A stretch of DNA of 10,636 nucleotides. It comes from Treponema sp. Its GTDB lineage: Bacteria; Spirochaetota; Spirochaetia; Treponematales; Treponemataceae. The notes below the pieces were generated by a model. It saw only the letters and a list, made by a program, of their open reading frames with translations. It ran no database searches and was not told where the DNA came from. A program made the position numbers and the translations under genes. The number at the start of each line of letters is the position of its first letter. The stretch's first letter is position 1. The DNA lies in assembly GCA_016297415.1 (NCBI GenBank), contig JAEDGQ010000069.1:1-10636 (forward strand), written 5' to 3'. Below, in pieces: positions 1 to 5,881 of the stretch.

Positions 1-60
1 CCGCTCTCGCGGCAGCACAAAACGAGTGTTTTCGCAAGCCGTTTCACTCCTTTGTGCCAT
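1..60 (-). CDS. Possible 5' end of an outward-reading ORF (partial, off the left edge)
   Basis: On the minus strand an ATG at 60 opens a frame that runs without a stop for 20 codons to the window edge and begins MAQRSETACE. The same first residues occur at the other end of the window (ATG at 10620, plus strand). There the Ala codon is GCG instead of GCA, a synonymous change that fits coding. Against coding: no Shine-Dalgarno is visible, and the DNA is rich in small hairpins (CCGC/GCGG at 1-12, AAAAC/GTTTT at 20-33), which could equally be a non-coding repeat. No family is recognised. Confidence 0.2.
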   Translation of the reverse strand, partial: MAQRSETACENTRFVLPRER

Positions 61-97
61 TTTTCAATACAAAATCGGTTATAATGCGTTTGCCCTG
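44..97 (+). repeat. Left copy of a 54-bp inverted repeat carrying a promoter-like core
   Basis: Positions 44-97 are the reverse complement of 10583-10636 with two mismatches (55 T/C and 77 G/A), so the copies bracket the window in opposite orientation. The core holds TATAAT at 80-85. Its reverse complement ATTATA, followed by AC, could also serve as a minus-strand -10. A convincing -35 at 17 bases is not visible. Reading rightward the copy leads into the small-protein/YidD operon; reading leftward it leads into an ORF starting MAQRS. It could be a duplicated divergent promoter or the conserved edge of a larger dispersed repeat that continues outside the window. Confidence 0.85.
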
Positions 98-119
98 CCT
101 TATACTGGTATGATATAAT
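90..119 (+). promoter_or_regulatory. Candidate extended -10 promoter of the small-protein/YidD operon
   Basis: TGATATAAT at 111-119 is an extended -10 (TGn plus TATAAT at 114-119). TTGCCC at 90-95 is a partial -35 with an 18-base spacer. A start about seven bases downstream would fall near 126, only two bases before the ATG at 128, giving an almost leaderless mRNA. That would fit the lack of any Shine-Dalgarno before that ATG. The TATAAT at 80-85 in the repeat is an alternative or additional promoter. Confidence 0.4.
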
Positions 120-127
120 TTTTAATA

Positions 128-568
128 ATGAAAAGCAGATTTTCAGCAATAGTGGCAAGATATTTATTTGTATCCTCATTTTTCTTTGCAGTACCTCTTT
201 CTGCTGAAAATACTGTTGTTTTCGGAGGATTTGGAGGAGGTCTTCCTTCTTCTGCTATGACAGTTACTGAAGAAGAATGTGCCGATATAGCTTTAACTCC
301 ACTTTCGGCTTCTTCAGGACAGGGTGGAAGTGATGCTTCAAAAGTTATTCTTGCTGTAACTGCCGGTGTTGTTATTACGGCTCTTGTTCTGTATGGAGTT
401 ACAGAAAACGTAAAATATTGTGGCGATAAATACAGTGAAAGCTGGGTAAATACCTGTTCTTCTGACTGTTATGATACTTTTGGAAGTTCCATCGGGGACT
501 GGTTCCAGAATCAGTGGAGCAGTTTGTGGCATGACTGTTTTACTTCTGAAATTGTCTTTATTCCTTAA
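128..568 (+). CDS. Small secreted/membrane protein of unknown family, 146 aa
   Basis: I do not recognise a family. Residues 1-26 look like a signal peptide (basic MKSR, hydrophobic LFVSSFFFAVPL, likely cut after LSA). A Gly-rich stretch follows (residues 33-38). Residues 72-92 form a clear transmembrane helix (KVILAVTAGVVITALVLYGV). The C-terminal tail is polar and aromatic, with cysteines 98, 110, 114 and 137; Cys51 lies before the helix. If the N-terminus is exported, the tail after the helix may face the cytoplasm. The stop is separated by only three bases from the ATG of the YidD-domain protein, which has no Shine-Dalgarno of its own. The two are therefore probably translationally coupled and functionally linked. 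The ATG at 128 is the first in-frame start and gives a proper signal sequence. A role in envelope assembly beside the YidD protein is inference only. Confidence 0.8.
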   Translation: MKSRFSAIVARYLFVSSFFFAVPLSAENTVVFGGFGGGLPSSAMTVTEEECADIALTPLSASSGQGGSDASKVILAVTAGVVITALVLYGVTENVKYCGDKYSESWVNTCSSDCYDTFGSSIGDWFQNQWSSLWHDCFTSEIVFIP

Positions 569-571
569 TCA

Positions 572-2449
572 ATGAAAAAGTTTTTATTTATTTTTCTTTT
601 TGCAGCAGGCTGTCTTTTATATGCAGAAGGCAGCCTTGATTTTTTCTCATTGAATTATTCGAGAACTACTACAGTAAATGATTCTGCAGGTTCTTCTGTC
701 TGTATTTCAGGAAAACTTTATGTTCAGAAAAATCCGGGTTTTGTTTATTTTGAAACAGCCACACCTGTAAAAGACGCTTTTGTTTGTACTCAGAGGCATT
801 GTTATGAAGAAAAGGCTGACGGATGGGTTTTGAATGACAGCCACAGAAAATTTATTATTCAGTCTGCAGTTGATTTAAGAAACTGGCTATGCAAAGACTT
901 TAATCTGGAAAACTCCGGCTGGAGAATTACTTCAAGAACTTTTGCGACTGATTCAATTAACGGTATTTATGGAAACTATTTGCAGCAGGTATGGACTCCG
1001 GAAGAAAATATAGAAAATCCCGTTAAAAAAATAATTTCTTTTTCTGATAAGGAAGGCCGGTTTGTAAAACTTGAAATTTATCTTGCAGAAAATGAATTAA
1101 TGGCAGAAACCTTTTTAAGTGAATGGACAGTGCAGAATAACATCAGTTTTCCTTCTGTTATCAGGACTGTTTCTTATGCTGAAAACTCTGTTACTCAGTC
1201 TGTGGAACTTAAACTGTCTGATTTGAATCTGGAAAAATACCAGATGCTGATGCCGGAATTTGTGAAGCTGTCTGAAATGGAAATTGACTGGGACAGACAG
1301 GAAACAGTCTTAAAGGAAAATGAAAAAAATCAGGGTTTTTCCCTTCTGGGACTTGGTGTTGACGGCTGTTATTATCTTTATAAAAACTTCATTACTTCTC
1401 AGGATACAACACGGTGCAGATACAGTCCCAGCTGCTCCAGATACATGGTGGAAAGCGTAAAAAAACATGGAATCTGCGGCTTTATAGAAGGCATGGACAG
1501 ACTTAGAAGATGTACTGCTTCTGAAAAAAGGGAACTGTTTTACGATAAAAACGAAAAAGGAAACTACATAGACAGTACCGGTCAGGTTTTTGCAGATAAA
1601 ATTAAACTTCAGGACGAAATGTATAAAAAACTTTCGGCAGATATGGCAAAACCCCTATTAAAAAGCAGAAGCGGTGCTACTGCTTTATCTGTTATTCTGC
1701 CGGGTGCAGGTCATATTTATCTGGGAAATTATACCCGAGGTGTCGGTTCCATGATTTCTGTAGGGGCCTTTACTGCTGCGGCTGTGTATACTGGAAAAGA
1801 ACACGGCATAAAAAACTGGAGACCCTGGCTTTATGGTTCCATGGCTCTTGGAAGCTGGGTAACTGATATTTACGGGGCTAATACGGCTGCCCTCAGAATG
1901 AACAATGCTGAATTGAAAAAATTTTACGGAACTCCCCAGATAATGGATCTGGGAAAAGCAGAAGAAAACAGGGAAATCACTTTCAGTAATCAGAGTTTTT
2001 ACTGCGGCCTTATTGAAAATCTCCTGAAAAATGAAAACTATTCTGAGGCTGAAGAACTTTTCTGTGACCTTATTGATGTAGAACAGAATCTTTTTTCTGC
2101 ACAGGAACTGAAAGTCTTTGAAAAGGGATTTAATGCTGTAAGAAATTTTGATGAAAAAAGTCCTGTGGTTGCAGGTTTTATGTCTATAATCCCTGGTATG
2201 GGACAGTTTTATGCACACCAGTGGAGAGATGGAACTAATGCCCTGTTATTAAACGGTGGCCTTATTGCTTTAAGCGTCTGGACTTTGATGTGTGGTAATG
2301 TTACAGATTTCTGTCTTCTTGAACTGAGCCTTGACCTGAGATTTTATAAAGGAAATCTGTATAATGCACAGAAAGATGTTTATATCTATAACAGAGAAAA
2401 AAAACAGGCACTTTTAAAAGACGTGTACAGAATTCTTGAAACGCGTTAG
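572..2449 (+). CDS. yidD: Exported LolA-like / YidD / membrane-hairpin fusion protein, 625 aa
   Basis: YidD is normally a protein of about 70-110 aa that assists YidC-dependent membrane insertion from the cytoplasmic face. Here it is an internal domain at residues 262-314, with the family pattern CRYSPSCSRY (Cys282, Cys288), KHG and DRLRRC (Cys314). Before it, residues 20-235 look like an all-beta LolA-type domain (SGKLYVQKNPGFVYFETATP and an ISFSDKEGRFVKLEIY strand pair); this is a weaker assignment. After it come two hydrophobic modules, each opened by a PGxGxxY motif (PGAGHIY at 377-383, PGMGQFY at 541-547), resembling DUF5683/TM2-type hairpins. A helical segment (about 475-520) lies between them. 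The N-terminus is a signal sequence: either lipobox-like with Cys14 (FAAGC) or cleaved after Ala18. The usual yidD neighbours rpmH, rnpA and yidC are absent. Expression probably depends on coupling to the preceding gene. A YidD domain is confident; its cellular side and partner are not. Confidence 0.9.
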   Translation: MKKFLFIFLFAAGCLLYAEGSLDFFSLNYSRTTTVNDSAGSSVCISGKLYVQKNPGFVYFETATPVKDAFVCTQRHCYEEKADGWVLNDSHRKFIIQSAVDLRNWLCKDFNLENSGWRITSRTFATDSINGIYGNYLQQVWTPEENIENPVKKIISFSDKEGRFVKLEIYLAENELMAETFLSEWTVQNNISFPSVIRTVSYAENSVTQSVELKLSDLNLEKYQMLMPEFVKLSEMEIDWDRQETVLKENEKNQGFSLLGLGVDGCYYLYKNFITSQDTTRCRYSPSCSRYMVESVKKHGICGFIEGMDRLRRCTASEKRELFYDKNEKGNYIDSTGQVFADKIKLQDEMYKKLSADMAKPLLKSRSGATALSVILPGAGHIYLGNYTRGVGSMISVGAFTAAAVYTGKEHGIKNWRPWLYGSMALGSWVTDIYGANTAALRMNNAELKKFYGTPQIMDLGKAEENREITFSNQSFYCGLIENLLKNENYSEAEELFCDLIDVEQNLFSAQELKVFEKGFNAVRNFDEKSPVVAGFMSIIPGMGQFYAHQWRDGTNALLLNGGLIALSVWTLMCGNVTDFCLLELSLDLRFYKGNLYNAQKDVYIYNREKKQALLKDVYRILETR

Positions 2450-2457
2450 GGATATTA

Positions 2458-2543
2458 GGGGCAGTTTACTGGCACGAAGTGCTGGAGGCGCGTAAGACGC
2501 CGGAACCCCGGTTAGCCCGGCCGGCACTTGAGCCGGCAACGCC
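2458..2543. repeat. GC-rich hairpin-dense intergenic island
   Basis: About 69 % GC over 86 nt (59 of 86 by my count), in sharp contrast to the A/T-rich DNA on both sides. Short inverted repeats follow one another: GCAC/GTGC around gaa (2472-2482), GGCG/CGCC around a 7-nt loop (2487-2501), three CCGG blocks (2500-2503, 2508-2511, 2517-2520), and GCCGGC/GCCGGC around acttga (2520-2537). There is no T-run, so it is not a standard intrinsic terminator for the upstream gene. No protein frame is convincing. The build resembles a dispersed palindromic (REP-like) element or a structured leader of the epimerase mRNA; only one copy is visible here. Confidence 0.55.
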
Positions 2544-2562
2544 ATGATGATAAAATAAAAAT

Positions 2563-3489
2563 ATGACTATTACACTTAAAAATGCAAACTACGAAGTAGT
2601 TCTTAACACACACGGTGCCGAAATCAATTCTTTCCGCAGCGTTAAAGACGGTACAAAATATGTATTTGAAGGCCCTGAATCTGTATGGAAATTCCATGCT
2701 CCTGTATTGTTTCCACATGTAGGACGCATTAAGGATGGTTTTTATACATACAATGACAAGGAATATCATCTTGTAAACAACGGTATGAGCCGTGATATGG
2801 AACACAAGATTGTAGAACAGAGTGAAACTGCTGCAACTTTTGAACTTACAGAAAATGCAGAAACTGCAGATAAGTTCCCGTGGAAATTCAGCCTTAAAAC
2901 TCATTATGAGCTTAAAGATGACGGGCTTGTATTTACTACAACTGTAACAAATACAGATTCTACAACTATGCTTTTTTCTGTTGGAAGCCACACAGCATTC
3001 TGTTGTCCTCGTAACACAGATCCTGCAGGAACTACAAATGCTGATTATCAGTATGAATTTGAAGTTAAAGAACCATTAACAACTGTATGCCTCAACGATG
3101 AAGCTCAGCTTGCTGTTGATGAAGAAGGAACTGCTCCCTGTACAAAACCTTACGGTGAAAAAGAACCAGGTATTATTCCAATCAATGCTGATGGCTTTGG
3201 AAACGGCCACTTCTTTACAGCTTTTAAGTCTAACTGGGTAGGTCTTCGCAATAAAAAAGACAACAGCTTAGTTAAAGTAAACTGTGCAGGTTATCCATAT
3301 CTTATGGTATGGCAGGGCGGAAACGGGGAAGAAGGTGTTGAAGGAAACGGCTTTAACTGTATTGAACCTTGGTACGGTACAGCTGATGCTGAAAATACTG
3401 AACACAACTGGGAAGAAAAGGCTGCTTTAATCAGTCTTGAACCTGGAAAAAGCTTTACAGCCGATCAGTCTATTACTATCGAAAAATAA
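2563..3489 (+). CDS. Aldose 1-epimerase (mutarotase) family protein, LacX/YeaD-like, 308 aa
   Basis: Galactose-mutarotase-fold enzyme expected to interconvert alpha and beta anomers of a sugar or sugar phosphate in the cytoplasm; no signal peptide. Family landmarks are PVLFPHVGRIKDG (47-59), the catalytic-His segment GSHTAF (His143), MVWQ (248-251) and the catalytic-Glu segment CIEPWYG (Glu268). The usual HGFARD motif reads NGMSRD at 73-78, so the first active-site His is Asn73. His143 and Glu268, the general acid/base pair in GalM, remain. Length matches the family. The ATG at 2563 is preceded only by A/T-rich sequence with no clear Shine-Dalgarno. It stands alone between the GC-rich island and a terminator, so no sugar operon is visible and the substrate cannot be named. 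Mutarotase-fold is certain; activity is likely but not proven given the substitution. Confidence 0.92.
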   Translation: MTITLKNANYEVVLNTHGAEINSFRSVKDGTKYVFEGPESVWKFHAPVLFPHVGRIKDGFYTYNDKEYHLVNNGMSRDMEHKIVEQSETAATFELTENAETADKFPWKFSLKTHYELKDDGLVFTTTVTNTDSTTMLFSVGSHTAFCCPRNTDPAGTTNADYQYEFEVKEPLTTVCLNDEAQLAVDEEGTAPCTKPYGEKEPGIIPINADGFGNGHFFTAFKSNWVGLRNKKDNSLVKVNCAGYPYLMVWQGGNGEEGVEGNGFNCIEPWYGTADAENTEHNWEEKAALISLEPGKSFTADQSITIEK

Positions 3490-3503
3490 AGCTTATACAC
3501 CAT

Positions 3504-3566
3504 AAAAAGCCTGATTTTTTGTGAAGTGTGAAGTGCATCCCAATTATTGGACACTTTAACCAGGCT
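3504..3566 (-). terminator. Nested hairpins, likely terminator for the minus-strand EAL genes
   Basis: An outer stem AGCCTG/CAGGCT (3508-3513 with 3561-3566) encloses AAGTGT/ACACTT (3524-3529 with 3551-3556), beside the palindrome CCAATTATTGG (3540-3550). Read on the minus strand the outer stem is followed directly by TTTTT (3508-3504), as in an intrinsic terminator. A tandem gtgaagt repeat (3521-3534) sits inside the loop. The dense palindromes could also mark a small mobile-element remnant. Confidence 0.45.
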
Positions 3567-3572
3567 GATTTT

Positions 3573-3609
3573 AAGGACTGATTCCTAAATTGTAAAGGGG
3601 TCAGTCCTT
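3573..3609 (+). terminator. Intrinsic terminator of the epimerase gene
   Basis: A perfect 9-bp stem AAGGACTGA (3573-3581) with TCAGTCCTT (3601-3609), loop 19 nt, is followed on the plus strand by a T-rich tract (TTATTTCTTTTTT). It touches the stop codon of the convergent EAL gene. On the minus strand the stem is not followed by T residues, so it probably works mainly for the plus strand. Confidence 0.65.
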
Positions 3610-4871
3610 TATTTCTTTTTTAAGTATAGAGATTCAAACTCCCGGACTGGGAGCGGTTTAGAAAAGTAATATCCCTGGAAAAGGCGGCAACCCATTTCTG
3701 AAAGGGTAATTACATTGTTTTTAGTTTCTACACCTTCTGCAATTATCTGCATATTAAGACTGTCTGCCAGTTCTATCATTGTTGTCAGAATGATTCTGTT
3801 TTTTTCTGAAATGTGGTCATTGGAAAGGAAGTCTGTGTCAATTTTAACTCCGTCTGCGTTGTAATCTTTGAGCATGTTGAGGGATGTATATCCTGTTCCA
3901 AAACGGTCAATAATAATTTTAAAGCCGGCATCTTTCAGAGCATTGAACATTTCCATTGTTTTTTCTGTACTTTCCATGAGAGATTTTTCACGAATTTCCA
4001 GAATAAGACAGGATGGATCAAGATTGTATTTTGATGTAATAGAAAGAAGTACTTGTGCTATATCAATGTAGTATTTATCTTTTGAGGAAATATTGATGGA
4101 GATTGGAATATCTGTAATGCCTTTTGTCTGCCATTCCTTTGCTTTCTTTGCTGCCATATCCCATACATACTGGTCCATCTTGTAGATAAGACCGGTCCGC
4201 TCGAGAATATCAATAAAGTTTACAGGTGTAATGATTCTGTCTCTCGGATGATTCCAGCGGACAAGGGCTTCTGCACTGCAAAGAGTTCCTTTTTCGTTTG
4301 TTACAGGCTGGAGATACAGTTCAAACTGCATTTCTTCCAGGGCTTTTTCAAATTCGCTTACAACATTTTTTTCTGCCATAAGACGGTCCATCATTGTTGA
4401 GTCGTAGTAGGCAAACATTGACTGATAGTCGTCACCGATGGAGTCCATGGCCATTTTGGCTTTGTCGTAAATACTCTGAACTGATTCTTTTTTATCGAGA
4501 ATTTCGTAAATACCAACAGATATTTTCATGTGGTAAATATTGTCTTCGGTAATTGTGTTTAAGAGTTGGAAGGCTTCTTCAAAAATCTCGTGATTAAAGT
4601 CTTTTTTTTCCATAAGAATGGCAAACTTGTCATCGTTAAGGCGGCCGTTGATGTTTTTGCGGTGGGCGTAATTGATCATCATGTTTGCCTGGTTGATAAG
4701 AATATTGTCGCCTGTTTTTTCTCCGTAGATTTCGTTTATGAGTTTAAAATCTTTTATGTTTGAAGCAAGCATAATGGGATTTATGTAAGAGTAATGCTCC
4801 AGGGCATGCTGAACTGTTTCGAAAAATCCTGCTCTGTTAAGGAGACCTGTCAGGCTGTCGTGAGTTACCAT
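3609..4871 (-). CDS. C-terminal fragment: degenerate GGDEF plus EAL domains, 420 aa open frame
   Basis: The open frame begins at an ATG that is the internal Met of the GGDEF entry motif (MVTHDSLTGLLNR). It has no Shine-Dalgarno and overlaps the stop of the N-terminal fragment (ATGGTAA), so it is unlikely to be a designed start. The GGDEF signature is replaced by NDDKF (79-83), which should abolish diguanylate cyclase activity. The EAL domain (about 172-415) keeps EALVRW (201-206), Asn260, Glu292, Lys343, Glu379 and Gln399. However, the metal-binding DDFG motif reads DRFG (Asp322, Arg323) and LEITES reads LEIREKS. Phosphodiesterase activity is therefore doubtful even if the frame were restored; a c-di-GMP-binding or protein-binding role would remain possible. 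Confidence 0.7.
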   Translation of the reverse strand: MVTHDSLTGLLNRAGFFETVQHALEHYSYINPIMLASNIKDFKLINEIYGEKTGDNILINQANMMINYAHRKNINGRLNDDKFAILMEKKDFNHEIFEEAFQLLNTITEDNIYHMKISVGIYEILDKKESVQSIYDKAKMAMDSIGDDYQSMFAYYDSTMMDRLMAEKNVVSEFEKALEEMQFELYLQPVTNEKGTLCSAEALVRWNHPRDRIITPVNFIDILERTGLIYKMDQYVWDMAAKKAKEWQTKGITDIPISINISSKDKYYIDIAQVLLSITSKYNLDPSCLILEIREKSLMESTEKTMEMFNALKDAGFKIIIDRFGTGYTSLNMLKDYNADGVKIDTDFLSNDHISEKNRIILTTMIELADSLNMQIIAEGVETKNNVITLSEMGCRLFQGYYFSKPLPVREFESLYLKKK

Positions 4872-5881
4872 GTAACGGCGGTTTTTGAGCTGATTGATTT
4901 CGTTAGTTTTGTCTTCCAGTTTGAGATAGGAACCGGTAAAAGCTCCTTCAATTGAAAGCTCGTTGTATTCAGTGCGGAAGTGATGAGGTTGTTATTGATT
5001 GAAAGGGTTATTTCCTTCGGCTTTGTTTCCAGAAAAATTCTTCGGAAAGTTTCTGCATCAGAATCATTGCCGATTGATTTTTCCATAAGCTGCTGGGCTG
5101 CTGCATTTTTAAGAATAAGTTTTCCTGAAAAATCAAAACAGAAAATTGCAGACGAGATTGTGTTGCTGAGATTTACAAGTGAACTGTTTACAAGATATGC
5201 AGGAAACTGCTTGCTTGAGTAAGTACAGATAAATCCGGCAAGAATACCGTAAAGAACAACTGAAAAATCTACAGGAGTGTTAAGGGTATAACTGATGAAG
5301 TTGCAGATAATTACAGTTCCGTATGCAAAGAGAATTGTTACAAACTTGTTTTTATAATAGGTAGGGGCAAGAAGTGCATTAACAAAAAGATGAACAAAAG
5401 TAAGCCCTACCATTACATAACAGAATCCCAGGTGGAAGTAGTGAAGTGTTGTAAACTCAAGTCCCCAGTATGAAAAACCTGAACTGAGGAAAGTCTGAAC
5501 AAGGTCAAAACTATGGAGATGTTTAAGATTTAAGAGCAGAGATACAGAATCGGTAATACAGAGAACTGTAAAAATAAAACTGAGGAATTTGAATTTCTTT
5601 TTTGTTCCTGAGTAGGCCAGCGAAAACCTGAACATAAAAAAGGCCATCCAGTCTGTACCGATAAAGTACAGGCTGTTGAAGAAAAGGGCAGTTTTGTAGC
5701 CGTAGGAGTTAATAAAGATTATGTAACTGATAATGGAAAAAAATCCCAGTATCATGGGCAGAGCAAGGTATAATTTAATGTCCAGACTTGATTTTAAAAC
5801 TCTAACTGTAAGCCAGATAAGAAAGAAACAGACGGCAACAGAGGTAATGCTGTACATAAAAATAAGACTGTTTGTACTCAT
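4865..5881 (-). CDS. N-terminal fragment: 7TM sensor region plus PAS-like segment, 338 aa open frame
   Basis: Residues about 5-225 contain a series of seven hydrophobic helices, matching the membrane region of the paralogue upstream (both carry DxxSLLLN and YxW-type landmarks in corresponding places). A PAS-like segment follows (IFCFDFSGKLILKNAAAQQLM, about 245-266). The homologous part ends near residue 297-300. The last roughly 38 residues (ending TAVTW) are out-of-frame translation after the frameshift and match nothing in the paralogue. The ATG at 5881 overlaps the paralogue's TAA by one base, so translation is probably coupled. If made, the product would be a membrane sensor without output domain. 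Confidence 0.7.
   Translation of the reverse strand: MSTNSLIFMYSITSVAVCFFLIWLTVRVLKSSLDIKLYLALPMILGFFSIISYIIFINSYGYKTALFFNSLYFIGTDWMAFFMFRFSLAYSGTKKKFKFLSFIFTVLCITDSVSLLLNLKHLHSFDLVQTFLSSGFSYWGLEFTTLHYFHLGFCYVMVGLTFVHLFVNALLAPTYYKNKFVTILFAYGTVIICNFISYTLNTPVDFSVVLYGILAGFICTYSSKQFPAYLVNSSLVNLSNTISSAIFCFDFSGKLILKNAAAQQLMEKSIGNDSDAETFRRIFLETKPKEITLSINNNLITSALNTTSFQLKELLPVPISNWKTKLTKSISSKTAVTW

Larger units (their letters stand above)
3609..5881 (-). pseudogene. Frameshifted 7TM-PAS-GGDEF-EAL gene (whole locus)
   Basis: Two open frames on the minus strand, 5881-4865 and 4871-3609, together make one gene homologous along its length to the intact paralogue immediately upstream. The downstream frame can be read back past its apparent ATG to about 4991 as HFRTEYNELSIEG and onward, aligning with the paralogue's PAS-GGDEF linker. 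It is closed upstream by a TAA at 4994-4992. The frame must therefore change between about 4983 and 4991. Adding one base makes the locus 2274 nt, i.e. 757 aa plus stop, exactly the paralogue's length. There is no homopolymer at the site, and I see no canonical slippery heptamer. The locus starts with ATG in a TAATG junction with the upstream stop. A sequencing indel is the main alternative to true decay. Confidence 0.8.

Noticed and set aside
44..97. Terminal inverted repeats of a transposon spanning the window
   Set aside because: No transposase or recombinase lies between the copies, the interior is made of housekeeping-type genes, and target duplications cannot be seen at the right edge.
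1685..2218. 177-codon open frame on the minus strand inside the YidD fusion gene
   Set aside because: Antisense to a gene with clear domain structure; its Cys/Ser/Ile-rich translation shows no motif.
2512..2991. 159-codon minus-strand frame opposite the epimerase
   Set aside because: Shadow of the epimerase codons plus the GC-rich island; low-complexity Cys/Phe composition and no family signs.
4865..4991. Programmed -1 frameshift joining the two EAL-gene fragments
   Set aside because: The frame change has the right direction, but I see no slippery heptamer or downstream stem at the junction; a single-base loss is simpler.
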